Position numbers and translations under genes: made by a program. DNA of 64,000 bases from the NCBI GenBank assembly GCA_964445525.1, contig CAYULA010000001.1, positions 62,001 through 126,000 of the forward strand. Reading direction: 5' to 3'. Numbering within the stretch: position 1 is the first letter of the stretch; each line of letters begins with the position of its first letter. Positions 1 through 10,161 of the stretch are shown one piece after another. This DNA is from Penumbrarchaeum sp964445525. GTDB lineage: Archaea > Thermoplasmatota > Penumbrarchaeia > Penumbrarchaeales > Penumbrarchaeaceae. A model generated the notes under the pieces. It saw nothing but the letters and a program-made list of their open reading frames with translations. It did no database searches and was not told where the DNA came from.

Positions 1-1
1 T

Positions 2-2326
2 AATAATTTTATCAGGATCTCTGACAGCGACATGATCATGATCCTGCTGAAAACCGATACCAGGGACAATTCCACGGCCAGATTCGGAGGAACACTTATA
101 GAAGGAAACGACAGGATATCTTCCAATATATCCGGTATCCATATCCAACATGATTTCATTGAAGGTGGTGTTGGCAGGACCATAATAGGTCCAACAATGA
201 TAATATCCAACAATATAACAGACTCCGGAACAGGGATTGAATTTGAAAGCGTTGATGAGGCAAGCATATACCTTAACAATTTCATATCAAATACACAGAA
301 CCTGGAACTCGATTCCACTACCGTTTCCTGGATATCACCCGATCCCATTTGGTACAGGCACGGAATGAGGAATTACTCATCAGAGCTGGGAAATTTCTGG
401 GACACCTACGCTGGCCCTGACCTGGACGATGACGGGATCGGAGACAACCCATACAATACAGGTTTCGGAAATGATGATAAACCGCTGAAATCGGGAACGT
501 GGAACTATTTCCCGCCCTGGAATGATATCACACCGCCGGAGATCACCATAACCTATCCTTCAAACGGTTCCATCCTCAACGATGTCAATCTGACTCTTAC
601 ATGGACAGTGATCGATGATCTTCTGGGTATCAACACCCAATGGATAAGATTGGATGGAGGTCCATGGATCGATGTGGGCTTGGTGTTCTCCCATGACATA
701 TCCTACCTTACCGAAGGCGCACATCTGATCAGGATAAGAGCCGCGGACATGGCAGGAAACATCAACGAAACCGAGGTGGAGATCACCGTTGACATATCGA
801 ATCCATTCGTTGAGATACTTTCCCCGGATTCCGGATCGGCTTTCAATGAAACAACCCTTGAGGTCACCTGGTCGGGATCCGATCTTATTTCCGGCATAGC
901 CGGTTACGCGGTGGCTCTGGGTAACGGAACATTCACCGATGTCGGAATGGCGGATTCCCGGGTATTCACAGACCTCCCGGAGGGAATGCATCACATACAC
1001 GTCAGAGCCACTGATAATGCGGGAAACCGGATAACCTCCCACACCACAATCTACATTGATCTTACCGAACCCATCATCAGGTTCATACATCCCAAAATGA
1101 ACATGCTCATCACAAGGGACAGGGTGAATGCCACCTGGACCGGAAACGGCGGATTGACGTCGATGTCTTCCTACCGGATCTCGATTGACGGCGGTAATAT
1201 CACGGATGTCGGAATACTCACGTCCAGGGTATTCAGGGACCTCACACCCGGTCAGCATAGATTGAAACTAACAGGATACGATGCGGCAGGCAACCACAAT
1301 ACCACGGAAGTTTTGTTCACCGTGGATATCACGATTCCGGGGGTGGAGATACTCACTCCGGAGAACGGAGCCTACCTCAACACAACATCGGTCAAGGCGA
1401 GATGGATCGTCAACGGACTAATACATCCCCTGGACAGAGTCGAGTTCAGACTTGATGGAGGAGAGTGGACACTTGTCACCGGGGATAATACAACATTCAC
1501 AGATCTTTCCGAAAGCACCTATACTTTCGAAGTGAGGGCCACCGACAGAAAGGGCAACACTGCTGTGAGCAGGTCCGAATTCACTGTGGATATAACCCTG
1601 CCATCCATAAGCTCCATGTCACACACGGGCAACTCGGCGATAGCGAAAGGTCCCGTTATCATAGAGTTCTCGGAGACTCTGGGCAACGTGAACGTAACAA
1701 TGAACGGTATATCTGTGGATCATCAACTGGAGGGAAACGAACTCACGCTTACGGATAATCTATCCTCGGGAACCGCATACGAGGTCGAGATCTCGGCAGC
1801 GGACCTTGCCGGTAACACACTGAATACTATGTTGACCTTCACCACATCCTCCAGGGGAACCGTTTCCGGAAGGATTGTGGATCAGGATGGCAGACCGGTG
1901 TCCGGGGGTAAAATTGTCTTCGATTCGGGAGAAGAGATAGAGATCGGAGATAACGGCATCTTCTCTGGTGAAGTGGAAGCGGGTCTCAGAACCGCCACCG
2001 TTTATGATAAAGACGGCAACGAGATGGGAACCTTCGATGTGGATGTCATCGGCGGAGATACGGTTGCCATGGGCGATATCGATGTGGAACCGGAAGACAA
2101 AGAAGAAGGTTCCAGCTGGTGGATCCTGATAGTGATCATCGTAACGGTTGTACTCGTTCTGATAGCTGTGATTGCCTTCATCCTGATCTCCAAGGGAAAG
2201 GAAACAGAGGAAGAGGAATACGACGAGGAGGAGTGGGAGGACGAGGATTTCGAGGATGATGAATTCGACGATGACGAGTTCGAGGACGAGGAGCTCTTCG
2301 AGGATGAAGAATGGGGAGAGTTCTGA
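2..2326 (+). CDS. Surface protein, beta-helix plus Ig-like repeats, membrane anchored (5' partial)
   Basis: The reading frame is open to the left edge of the window, so the N terminus, including any signal peptide, lies outside. The first 120 or so residues look like the end of a right-handed beta-helix of the NosD/CASH type (short N-rich rungs, then a WD-rich segment with DLDDDGIGDNPY). Four Ig-like repeats of about 88 residues follow, each opening with a P-x-(V/I)-x-I-x-x-P pattern. Then come an SbsA-like Ig domain (about 525-605) and a carboxypeptidase-regulatory-like domain (about 608-685). A membrane helix (about 690-713) and a strongly acidic Asp/Glu tail end the protein. It is probably displayed outside the cell with the acidic tail in the cytoplasm. 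The ligand is unknown. It converges on the next gene with a gap of only 5 bp. Confidence 0.85.
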   Translation, partial: NNFIRISDSDMIMILLKTDTRDNSTARFGGTLIEGNDRISSNISGIHIQHDFIEGGVGRTIIGPTMIISNNITDSGTGIEFESVDEASIYLNNFISNTQNLELDSTTVSWISPDPIWYRHGMRNYSSELGNFWDTYAGPDLDDDGIGDNPYNTGFGNDDKPLKSGTWNYFPPWNDITPPEITITYPSNGSILNDVNLTLTWTVIDDLLGINTQWIRLDGGPWIDVGLVFSHDISYLTEGAHLIRIRAADMAGNINETEVEITVDISNPFVEILSPDSGSAFNETTLEVTWSGSDLISGIAGYAVALGNGTFTDVGMADSRVFTDLPEGMHHIHVRATDNAGNRITSHTTIYIDLTEPIIRFIHPKMNMLITRDRVNATWTGNGGLTSMSSYRISIDGGNITDVGILTSRVFRDLTPGQHRLKLTGYDAAGNHNTTEVLFTVDITIPGVEILTPENGAYLNTTSVKARWIVNGLIHPLDRVEFRLDGGEWTLVTGDNTTFTDLSESTYTFEVRATDRKGNTAVSRSEFTVDITLPSISSMSHTGNSAIAKGPVIIEFSETLGNVNVTMNGISVDHQLEGNELTLTDNLSSGTAYEVEISAADLAGNTLNTMLTFTTSSRGTVSGRIVDQDGRPVSGGKIVFDSGEEIEIGDNGIFSGEVEAGLRTATVYDKDGNEMGTFDVDVIGGDTVAMGDIDVEPEDKEEGSSWWILIVIIVTVVLVLIAVIAFILISKGKETEEEEYDEEEWEDEDFEDDEFDDDEFEDEELFEDEEWGEF

Positions 2327-2331
2327 AAAAC

Positions 2332-5300
2332 TCATTGCTGTGTTTGATCGTAGGTTGTCTGCACCTCCGTGTTTGGAGGGGGCAGTCCCCGATACTGCTG
2401 TCCGCCCTGGAGAGATGTCTGATCATACCCCCCAGGAAGCCCCTGCTCCTGTTGAGGTAATTGACCTTCCTGCTGATAGTACAGCTGTTGAGGATATGGT
2501 TGAGCCTGTTGTATCCCTCTGGTATCCTTCCTTAGAGCCAAAAGAACAATTATAACCAGAATCAAAAGAAGCACCAGTATTGCAATTGTTACGGGGATCA
2601 GCGGATTCATCTCCCCTTCGGATTCCTGCGATTTAGCCGAAACAACAGCTGAATCGGGGGTCTTTCCAACTGATGTTATGCCAACAGCCATGTAATTGTA
2701 TTCGATTCCCTCTTTAACCTGCTCGTCGATATAGTAGCCCCTTTCCGCAGGGACGGTCCTTATCATTTCCGGCATTCCACCCTCCTCCCATCGGTATATC
2801 TCCACATCGACGAAAGGACTTCCACCGCTGTCTTCAGGTAATGTCCAGGATATGTTTATCCAGCCTTTACCCGGTGACAATTCTATGGAAACGGGTTCGG
2901 AGGGAGAGGTCATGGGTTTCTGTCTGGCCGGATCGGATCTGGGACCCTCTCCAACAGAATTCACGGCGGATACTTCTACGGTATATTCCACTCCGTTATC
3001 GAGTCCGGTAATTGTGAAACCGGTGGAATTGATTACCTCCTTGTATAATAACAATGAATCACCCTCGGCAGCGAGGTAAAGATTGTAGTTTATCTCCTCA
3101 GCGCCTCCCAGATCGGCGGGAGGCTTCCATGCAACCTTTATCTGCTCGTCGGAAGGGGTTAAAAGGATAATCTCTGGAGGTCCGGGCATGGATAATGGAA
3201 TTACCGTCCTTATCTGGCTGAAGGAACTCATCGAATGGGAATTGAAGGCCCTCACGGCGACATAATATATCCTGCCGTTGGTCAGACCCGATTCACGGTG
3301 CTTCAATCCGGAGGTCTCCGCCACTTCCGAGAGATCGGTCTCGGTGGCTCCCAAGTAGATCCTGTATGATATCAACGGATCCCCTCCATCGTCTGTGGGA
3401 GGCGACCACTCCACTACAATGGTGCTATCTTCAAAGGATACATTTATTTCCTCGGGAACCGAGGGAGGTCCGAATGATGTACCCGAAACGCTTTCGGAGA
3501 TTGGTCCCTCAAATATCGCATTGGATGCGGTAACATGGAAGATGTAGGATTTGCCGTTCTCAAGTCCTGACATCTTGAATTCCTCATCGGCAATGTCTTT
3601 TGCAATTAGTTCCTCGTTCATTCCCTCTTCCGCCATGTATACATTGTAGGTGACCGCATCATCTCCTCCGAGGTTTACAGGAGGCTCCCAGGTAAGGTGT
3701 ACCTTCCCGTTGGATATTTCCAGTTCCGGATCTCTCGGTTCGGATGGAATACCAACAGGTCTCGAGCCGATTATGAGGGATGGTGGACCTTCGCCTTTCT
3801 CATTGAAGGCCTTGACCATGAACTTGTATGATCTGCCGTTGATGAGATCGGTTACATTGAATTCTGTGGCGGCCAGATTCCCTTTTTCAAGAGAAAAAGT
3901 GGAATCGTCCTCGCTCATGTAAAGGTTGTATTTGAGGTTCTCCTCGCCGCCATCGTCTGCAGGGAGATCCCAGTAAAGATGTACATATCTGGATCCTCTC
4001 CCGGCAGTGAGGTTCAGCGGATCGGAAGGCTTCTTCAAAGGTCTCAGGGGAATAGGAGAGGTAGGAGGCCCTTCCCCCACTCCGTTTGATGCCGATATTG
4101 AATAATAGTAGATCTTTCCGTTTTGCAGTCCCTGGTGAATGTAGGAAAAATCATTGATCCCCGATTCCAGAAGCTCCAGTTCCTCCGAAGATGGTCCGCA
4201 GTAAATGTTGAAGGTAATAAGTACATCCCCGCCCAGGTCTTCGGGGTCCTCCCATTCGATCATTACACTTCCGTCTCCCGTGGAATACCCCGTGATCTCA
4301 GGAACAGAGGGGGGCTTTGCGGGGATAGCCATGATCCTGTTTGAGGGAGGGGATTCCCCAACGATGTTCTTCGCAGTGATGTAATAATAGTATCTCTGAC
4401 CGTTGTCCAGACCCTCGTGAAGAAATGTTGAATTCCCGGTGTCCACCGTCCCCACAAGTTCGAAGGAGCGGTTCAAAGGAGACATGTAGATGTTGTATCC
4501 GGTGATAGTTTCATTGCCGTCCTTCAAAGGAGAGGACCAGGTTAGTGTAACATTCTCATCACCCCTGTCGGCGGTGAGGTTTCTCGGCCTTGAGGGAGGG
4601 AAGGAGTAGATCTTTATTCTGGTTACGAAAAGATCACCATTGGAATAGGTTCTGTCAAATGCATCATCATGAACGGGTAAATCCGAAGAACTTGTATAAC
4701 CAGCCATATACAGACCATCATCCGCAATTCCCAGCCATAGTCCGTAATCATCGTCGTTTCCGCCGAATAGAGTTGAGAAATGGAGTCCGTCCTTGTCCTT
4801 GTTGAAAATGGTTATGAATGTTTCGGACCATCCGTCAAAGGAGTCGTCAACGGGATAGTCAGAAAGGGGGAAGTCCGATGAACCGGTATAACCGGTCAGT
4901 ATTACCCGATCCTCATTATCGAAAGAGATATCCCAACCAAATTCATATTCATCTCCCCCCAAAAATGTGGCGTATTTTACCATGGACCCCTGGGTATCCA
5001 TCTCCAGAAGATATGCGTCACTCCATCCTCCCAATGCCGTATCATAAGCGGTATCCTTCGTGACGGGAAAATTGCTCATATCGGTATTCCCGGTCAAATA
5101 CACCGAATCCGAAGTTACCTCAAGTGATCCCACCTGAGTATCTTCATGGATGTATGTGGAGAATATCAGGTCTCCATCATCCTCGAATGCCGTCAGTGTT
5201 CCTGTCAGCCATCGGGAACCGGTGCTTTGTTTATAGGCCCCTGAAGTGGTTGGAAAATCCATGCTTTCAGCGTTTCCGGCAACGTAAATATCTCCGGAAG

Positions 5301-6705
5301 GTGAAATATCCACCTTGGTAGGACCTTCACTTGACCATTCATCATCCTCCCCTCCAAGGTAGGTTGACCACTCGAGTGAGGAAGCATTCTGGTTCAGTTT
5401 CGCAATGTAATAGTCGTAGTAGCCTGTGATCTCGGATTCGTAGGCGTTCTTTATTGGAAGGTCGGGAGACCTGACTGAAGCAATAACATATGCATAACCG
5501 TCATCATCCACTGCAATGTCTTGATTGTAATCGGTATGATTCCCGGCAATATAGGTGGAATAAATGAGATTGGTGCCGTCGGAGGAGATCTTTGAAACAA
5601 AAATATCGGGAGCGGTAACAGTTTGACCCCATGGGGTTTCCACATTGCCTATTTTCGAGGTCTCGTTCAACACTCCTGTCGTGGTCGGGAAATCCTTGGA
5701 TTCGGTGTTGCCTGAAACATAGATGTTGCCATCTCTGTCCAGATCCACCCCTGATGCGTAATCCGCATATTGTCCTCCGAGGTAGGTGGAAAATACAAGG
5801 GATCCAAGATTCCCCTTCATTCTGGTAATAAAAGCCTCCCCGCCCATATATGTGCGGTCTATTACCCCGGGGGTTTTCGGGAAATCCGATGAGCTTGTGA
5901 AACCTGTCATGATCAGATCACCGTTGCTCATGACGGATTTGAGTAGAAGTTGCTCGTAGTTGCTTCCACCCAGATATGTACAATATTGAATCAGCGGATC
6001 TATAACCAATGTTTTCGAGTTATCATACTCACCCAAATCGAAACCCAGATGGTTGCCTTTCATTTCAAAATCGGCCTTGATGGTATCCTCTCCCTGATAT
6101 GATACCAGATCATAATCGGAAACGGTTCCCAAAGGGGTCCTCATCATCAGGTCCCCATTACCATCGATGTAAGCACAATCTATACCTATGAGATCGAATC
6201 CGATAGAATCGGGATCGGCTCCGGGTTGTACAACCAGATCGTATTTCAGGGATCCTCCCTTGATGTAATAGACGAGATCGATGCCTTCCCAGAGGTCCTT
6301 ATAAACAACCTTTTTATAACAGGCAAGTCGACTGGCCCACCTCTCTTTCTCACCTACCATGTAATTGTAGTAGCCTTCTTCGGGGTCAATACCCTCGGGT
6401 TCGACTTTCCTTGCATGGGAGAACACCATCTCGTAGGAATAGGTCCCGTTTTCAGCATCGTTTATTGCGAAAACAACCGAGGTTTCAGTAAAACCCGCTC
6501 TGAAAGGACCCAAGGTATAGAATCGAATGTCATCCCTGTTGAGCTGGCCCCCGTTCTCGACGAAATGATCCCTCTCCACGTTCGGATTCAAGACAGGTTG
6601 TTCAGTTCCGGGTGATTCATCCGATACCAGAGGTTCCGAACCAGAGGTGAGGGGAATGGCTGAAATCATTAGGGTAATGAATACCACAAGGGGGATCTTT
6701 TTCAT
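2332..6705 (-). CDS. SBBP-repeat and fibronectin type III surface protein
   Basis: A 1,457-residue exported protein. The order is signal peptide (1-22), a conserved N-terminal domain of the kind that precedes SBBP repeats (about 45-240, with the FVENxGQ motif), then about nine beta-propeller-type SBBP repeats (about 240-705) marked by STYLGG and DFPTT signatures. Seven fibronectin type III domains follow (about 710-1330), each starting near a P-x-x-P and containing GxxYxxxxxAxNxxGxGPPS. A membrane helix lies near 1362-1387 and a Gln/Pro/Tyr-rich cytoplasmic tail ends the protein. This is a typical archaeal/planctomycete-like adhesin or scaffold architecture. Function is inferred from domains only. 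The start ATG at 6705 is immediately followed by the signal peptide. Confidence 0.88.
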   Translation of the reverse strand: MKKIPLVVFITLMISAIPLTSGSEPLVSDESPGTEQPVLNPNVERDHFVENGGQLNRDDIRFYTLGPFRAGFTETSVVFAINDAENGTYSYEMVFSHARKVEPEGIDPEEGYYNYMVGEKERWASRLACYKKVVYKDLWEGIDLVYYIKGGSLKYDLVVQPGADPDSIGFDLIGIDCAYIDGNGDLMMRTPLGTVSDYDLVSYQGEDTIKADFEMKGNHLGFDLGEYDNSKTLVIDPLIQYCTYLGGSNYEQLLLKSVMSNGDLIMTGFTSSSDFPKTPGVIDRTYMGGEAFITRMKGNLGSLVFSTYLGGQYADYASGVDLDRDGNIYVSGNTESKDFPTTTGVLNETSKIGNVETPWGQTVTAPDIFVSKISSDGTNLIYSTYIAGNHTDYNQDIAVDDDGYAYVIASVRSPDLPIKNAYESEITGYYDYYIAKLNQNASSLEWSTYLGGEDDEWSSEGPTKVDISPSGDIYVAGNAESMDFPTTSGAYKQSTGSRWLTGTLTAFEDDGDLIFSTYIHEDTQVGSLEVTSDSVYLTGNTDMSNFPVTKDTAYDTALGGWSDAYLLEMDTQGSMVKYATFLGGDEYEFGWDISFDNEDRVILTGYTGSSDFPLSDYPVDDSFDGWSETFITIFNKDKDGLHFSTLFGGNDDDYGLWLGIADDGLYMAGYTSSSDLPVHDDAFDRTYSNGDLFVTRIKIYSFPPSRPRNLTADRGDENVTLTWSSPLKDGNETITGYNIYMSPLNRSFELVGTVDTGNSTFLHEGLDNGQRYYYYITAKNIVGESPPSNRIMAIPAKPPSVPEITGYSTGDGSVMIEWEDPEDLGGDVLITFNIYCGPSSEELELLESGINDFSYIHQGLQNGKIYYYSISASNGVGEGPPTSPIPLRPLKKPSDPLNLTAGRGSRYVHLYWDLPADDGGEENLKYNLYMSEDDSTFSLEKGNLAATEFNVTDLINGRSYKFMVKAFNEKGEGPPSLIIGSRPVGIPSEPRDPELEISNGKVHLTWEPPVNLGGDDAVTYNVYMAEEGMNEELIAKDIADEEFKMSGLENGKSYIFHVTASNAIFEGPISESVSGTSFGPPSVPEEINVSFEDSTIVVEWSPPTDDGGDPLISYRIYLGATETDLSEVAETSGLKHRESGLTNGRIYYVAVRAFNSHSMSSFSQIRTVIPLSMPGPPEIILLTPSDEQIKVAWKPPADLGGAEEINYNLYLAAEGDSLLLYKEVINSTGFTITGLDNGVEYTVEVSAVNSVGEGPRSDPARQKPMTSPSEPVSIELSPGKGWINISWTLPEDSGGSPFVDVEIYRWEEGGMPEMIRTVPAERGYYIDEQVKEGIEYNYMAVGITSVGKTPDSAVVSAKSQESEGEMNPLIPVTIAILVLLLILVIIVLLALRKDTRGIQQAQPYPQQLYYQQEGQLPQQEQGLPGGYDQTSLQGGQQYRGLPPPNTEVQTTYDQTQQ

Positions 6706-6991
6706 CCTTACACTCTCCCAAGTACAGGGAATACACCACCTGTCGGATTAAAAGTTTATTGTACAACTGTGCAACATAATTTACATGAATTCATGAATTA
6801 AAATTTATTCTAATTATTAAAATCTTTATTTAATTCCAATGAATAACTTGAATCAGTGATAAGAAATGAAAAAGCCCAACCTCATAGTAATGATTGCATT
6901 GTACACTCATGGATTTACAACATACACACTGCTATTCCATGAGAAAAAGGAAATAAATCAAATCCCCCAAGGGGGGAAATAAAGATCTCGG
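6706..6991. promoter_or_regulatory. AT-rich intergenic region upstream of the SBBP protein gene
   Basis: This 286-bp stretch is much richer in A and T than its surroundings, particularly 6760-6850, which contains several TATA-like runs readable on the minus strand. The gene at 2332-6705 starts at its left edge and the gene at 6992-8371 ends at its right edge, so it most likely holds a promoter for the former and the transcription end of the latter. I see no further gene or clear RNA in it. Confidence 0.4.
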
Positions 6992-8371
6992 TCACTTCTT
7001 GGAATTTCTCTTCCTGATTATTATAATTGAAGCGATCAGGATAGATGAGAGCAGTAATGTGAGGACGAATCCAGGGGTCTCCTCATCTTCTTCGATTATA
7101 TCTTCGATATTTTCAGGGACCTCACCGAAATAAGCGGTGTAGACCGGGTCATGAATTACCCTGTATCCCTCCCATTGGGGGAAGAACACACCGTACCAGA
7201 AAGCCTGGGATCCGAATCCCTTCGCTCCAACCGCTTTGGTGCTGTCATTGACCAGAAGACCTGGTGTTTCCCAGTTGGACCTTATCTGTGAAGATAGTCC
7301 ATAGGCCATTGCCGAAAAAACCTTGGCCGAGAACCCCAGTTGCCATGCAACCAGCAATAGATCATTGAACTTGGCCTTCATTATCATGTTCTTGGCGGGA
7401 AGGTCCTCGGATATCATGGTGTCCGATAACTCGTCCTTGAGATCGTAATCCCCACGGAATCCGACTGAAAAGGCCCTTGTATCCTCCTGCGTAAGGTTAA
7501 TGGTGCCATCAACAACCTGATCCCTGTTTGTGTTCAATTCGGATCCGTTCTTGTCGAGGACCCTGTAGTTCGAGGTGAATACGGTTGTAAAGTGAACGGC
7601 CCCCAATCCGAAGTTATCCGGAATGGTCTCCTGGATATCCTCGGCAGGTATGGGAATGCCGAGGATCACCGCATAAAGAGTTGTAATCTGACCTACGGTG
7701 TAGTATGTCTCGGAAGTGAGCTCTCCGGTTTCCCTGTCAATTCTGATATCATATGTTATGGTCAATTCCGTGAACTGAAGAACCCAGCCCGTCTTCAGAT
7801 AAGCGGTTGCCAGAGGGTTTTCGGTGGCGATCGCATACATGTTCTCATAGGTTATTCCCAATTTGTAATGATCCTCGGATACCTTCTCCACCTCATGATT
7901 TGTCACGGTTGGAGGATAGGTACCGTTCACCACATTTCCGGCTCCGAAGGGAACAACGTAGAAAAATTTCTCACCGGCACTTGGAACGGTGTTATTGTCC
8001 GAATCTTCCCACACGCAGAGGAAAGCCAGCAGAGCTCCTATGAAGACCTCCTTCCCGGCTTCGGTGAAATAGTGCATGCCGAACATCTGGTAAGGAAGAA
8101 CTCCCCTGTTTCCTTCATCATCTTCCACCTGATTCATGGTGATAAGGAAGGCCTCGATATCTCCGAAATTGATGAAAGAGACACCAAATTCTGCGGTATC
8201 GTTCTGCTTTGTCTTGTTTTCAATTGTTGTGTACCATGACTCTTCCTCGAAGTTGTGTCCGAAGATATCCTCCTCATCTCCCGCCTCCCATCCCTCGATG
8301 TTCGAGAAGGGAAGTGTGAAAACAAGGAATGCAACAAAAACAGGTCCCAATACTGCCGATGCAAGCTTCAA
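6992..8371 (-). CDS. Secreted protein of unknown function with PGF-CTERM-like C terminus
   Basis: A 459-residue protein with a clear N-terminal signal peptide (about 1-27). The extracellular part is rich in aromatic and acidic residues and matches no family I recognise. The C terminus has an acidic stretch, then TPGF, one hydrophobic helix of about 19 residues and a basic end RKRNSKK. That layout resembles the PGF-CTERM sorting signal processed by archaeosortase A in archaea, but the assignment rests on this short motif alone. It could equally be a plain membrane anchor. No archaeosortase is present in the window. It is a stand-alone gene on the minus strand. Confidence 0.75.
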   Translation of the reverse strand: MKLASAVLGPVFVAFLVFTLPFSNIEGWEAGDEEDIFGHNFEEESWYTTIENKTKQNDTAEFGVSFINFGDIEAFLITMNQVEDDEGNRGVLPYQMFGMHYFTEAGKEVFIGALLAFLCVWEDSDNNTVPSAGEKFFYVVPFGAGNVVNGTYPPTVTNHEVEKVSEDHYKLGITYENMYAIATENPLATAYLKTGWVLQFTELTITYDIRIDRETGELTSETYYTVGQITTLYAVILGIPIPAEDIQETIPDNFGLGAVHFTTVFTSNYRVLDKNGSELNTNRDQVVDGTINLTQEDTRAFSVGFRGDYDLKDELSDTMISEDLPAKNMIMKAKFNDLLLVAWQLGFSAKVFSAMAYGLSSQIRSNWETPGLLVNDSTKAVGAKGFGSQAFWYGVFFPQWEGYRVIHDPVYTAYFGEVPENIEDIIEEDEETPGFVLTLLLSSILIASIIIIRKRNSKK

Positions 8372-8504
8372 TTGATTACCCCCTGTAACGCGGTTGTCCA
8401 GAGGGGTATTTAATTGTTTTTCTGTTGTTATTACATTTAAATATTATTGCCTGGCGATAATGGTGAGAAAAACTATAATAAGAGTTCCCGGGACTATTCA
8501 TTAC

Positions 8505-8590
8505 AACAAGGACCGGGGATGTCTGTCCCCCCCAGAAATGAATGGTTTTACCGTTCCTTTCCTCCGTATTTGACATCCCTGGTCCCTTGG
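8505..8590 (+). ncRNA. Candidate structured RNA or leader of the DUF4870 gene
   Basis: The segment GGACCGGGGATGTC at 8510-8523 pairs with GACATCCCTGGTCC at 8572-8585 to give a 14-bp stem with a single G-U pair. Three more pairs can form outside after a one-base bulge. The 48-nt interior contains a second hairpin, AATGG (8541-8545) with CCGTT (8551-8555). It lies between divergent genes, 80 bp before the DUF4870 start. It matches no RNA family I know. It could be a small RNA, a structured leader or a chance inverted repeat. Confidence 0.3.
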
Positions 8591-8668
8591 ACATGTGGTT
8601 CTGTGGCTTTACCCTCATTTTTAGCAAATTATCTAAACCAATAGAATATTCACCTTCCGGGGAAAAGG

Positions 8669-9046
8669 ATGACCGAGGAATACAAGCAGGTTTATGATGG
8701 CGAGTACGGAAGTTACCTGGATTATCCTCAGGGGGATAATGATAAGCTCCTGGCCGGATTGTCCTACATTTTCGGCTGGATCGTATCGCTCATAGTGTTG
8801 TTGGCAATCAAACCTCTTTCACCATATCTCAGATTTCATGCCATACAGGCCCTTGGGTTGCATATAATCCTGATGATCCTGTATTTTATCGTGTCCATTG
8901 GCAGCATGTTCATTGTGGGACTCTGTTTTCTACCATTTGCTCTGCTATTGGGCGTATATGCACTCGTTATCGGAATCATCGTCCTTACCGGTAGCGACCA
9001 CAGGGTTCCGATTCTTGCCAATTACGTTGAAGAGAGCTTTGTTTGA
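8669..9046 (+). CDS. DUF4870 / Tic20-like small membrane protein
   Basis: A 125-residue protein with a short hydrophilic N terminus followed by the DUF4870 pattern: DKLLAGLSYIFGW, a helix, then YLRFHAIQALGLH and two further membrane helices. Proteins of this family have three or four helices and are common in bacteria and archaea. Their biochemical role is not established, although they are related in fold to Tic20. A GGGGAAAAGG tract lies just before the ATG. The gene ends 5 bp from the converging ABC exporter permease. No functional link to the exporter is evident. Confidence 0.8.
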   Translation: MTEEYKQVYDGEYGSYLDYPQGDNDKLLAGLSYIFGWIVSLIVLLAIKPLSPYLRFHAIQALGLHIILMILYFIVSIGSMFIVGLCFLPFALLLGVYALVIGIIVLTGSDHRVPILANYVEESFV

Positions 9047-9051
9047 GGGCA

Positions 9052-10161
9052 TCAATCCTGTCTCCAGGTTGTGAGGAAGACGCCGGCGATGAAAACAATC
9101 ACAGCAAGGATTCCTATAATTATCGTATGATACAGGGCCTCGCCGTAGTTGTTGAAGATCATTGCCTCTCTCAGGCCCTCGTTCACATAATAGAGTGGAA
9201 GGGCCTTGGCTATTACCTGTAGAAAAGGTGGCATCCCCTCAACATTGAAGAAGGACCCGGATAGGAACATCATCGGAAATGTGATGACATTTCCAAGTGC
9301 CGATGCCGACTGGGCCTCCTTGATGAATCTAACCAGGAGCATGGCAAGTCCGGTGAAGAAGAATGCTTCAAGTATCAAAATGAGGACCGCAAGGGGATTC
9401 ATGTAGAATGTTGCATTGAATACAATGAAACCCACGACCAGGATAACAATGGCAGAAAGGGCCGCTGAAAAAAGCTGGAAAAGCATTGTTGCAAAGATCC
9501 ATTCTCCCCTTGTTATGGGAGTGGTAGACAATTTCCGGAAAATACCTTTCTGCCTGTTTTCCGTATCCCCGAAGATAGTGCCGAATACTGCTCCAGTCAT
9601 CACCGTCAAGCCCAAAACACCGGGAATGAAGAAATCGATATAGGTGAAATCATCCGAGAAGATGGATTCCGCTGACATCACCAGCGTATCCTCGACTCCT
9701 CCCATCTCCTTGTTGATCTCCTGCAGGATCCCGTTCAGTATGGACATCTTTACCTGCGTGGAGCTCTGGGAGTCGTCATAGTATACGGTGATATTCCCTG
9801 TGGAATTGATGTTTCCGGAAAATCTTTCCTCCATGGACCTTCCGTATCCCTCGGGTATCACCACCACGAAATTGGCGTCGTTGTCCTCTATGAATCTCTT
9901 GGGGTCCTTTCCCGATGATAGTGTGTCCACATCGAAGCTTTCCACATCTCTCAGCATCAGTGTTAAGTTATCGGAAAGAGGGCTTTGATCCAGATCCTGA
10001 ATGTGTATTGGATATTCGGTATCCTCACTATCCGAAAAAATGAAACCGAAAAGGAGCATCAGCATGATCGGAAAAAGGAAAGTGAAGAATAATCCTCCCT
10101 TGTCCCTTACGAATCCCTTGACATTGACATCGAATACCGACCAGATCCTCCTTGGATTCAT
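9052..10161 (-). CDS. ABC-2 type transporter permease
   Basis: A 369-residue permease of the ABC-2 exporter type. One N-terminal membrane helix (about 25-43) is followed by a large extracytoplasmic domain of about 130 residues with an FVVVIPEGYG motif. Five C-terminal helices follow (about 175-365). This is the usual ABC-2/YhgE-like layout for exporters of drugs, lipids or small peptides. It overlaps the stop codon of the upstream ATPase gene by 4 bp (9052-10161 with 10158-11093), so the two form one operon and one exporter. The substrate cannot be inferred. Confidence 0.9.
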   Translation of the reverse strand: MNPRRIWSVFDVNVKGFVRDKGGLFFTFLFPIMLMLLFGFIFSDSEDTEYPIHIQDLDQSPLSDNLTLMLRDVESFDVDTLSSGKDPKRFIEDNDANFVVVIPEGYGRSMEERFSGNINSTGNITVYYDDSQSSTQVKMSILNGILQEINKEMGGVEDTLVMSAESIFSDDFTYIDFFIPGVLGLTVMTGAVFGTIFGDTENRQKGIFRKLSTTPITRGEWIFATMLFQLFSAALSAIVILVVGFIVFNATFYMNPLAVLILILEAFFFTGLAMLLVRFIKEAQSASALGNVITFPMMFLSGSFFNVEGMPPFLQVIAKALPLYYVNEGLREAMIFNNYGEALYHTIIIGILAVIVFIAGVFLTTWRQD

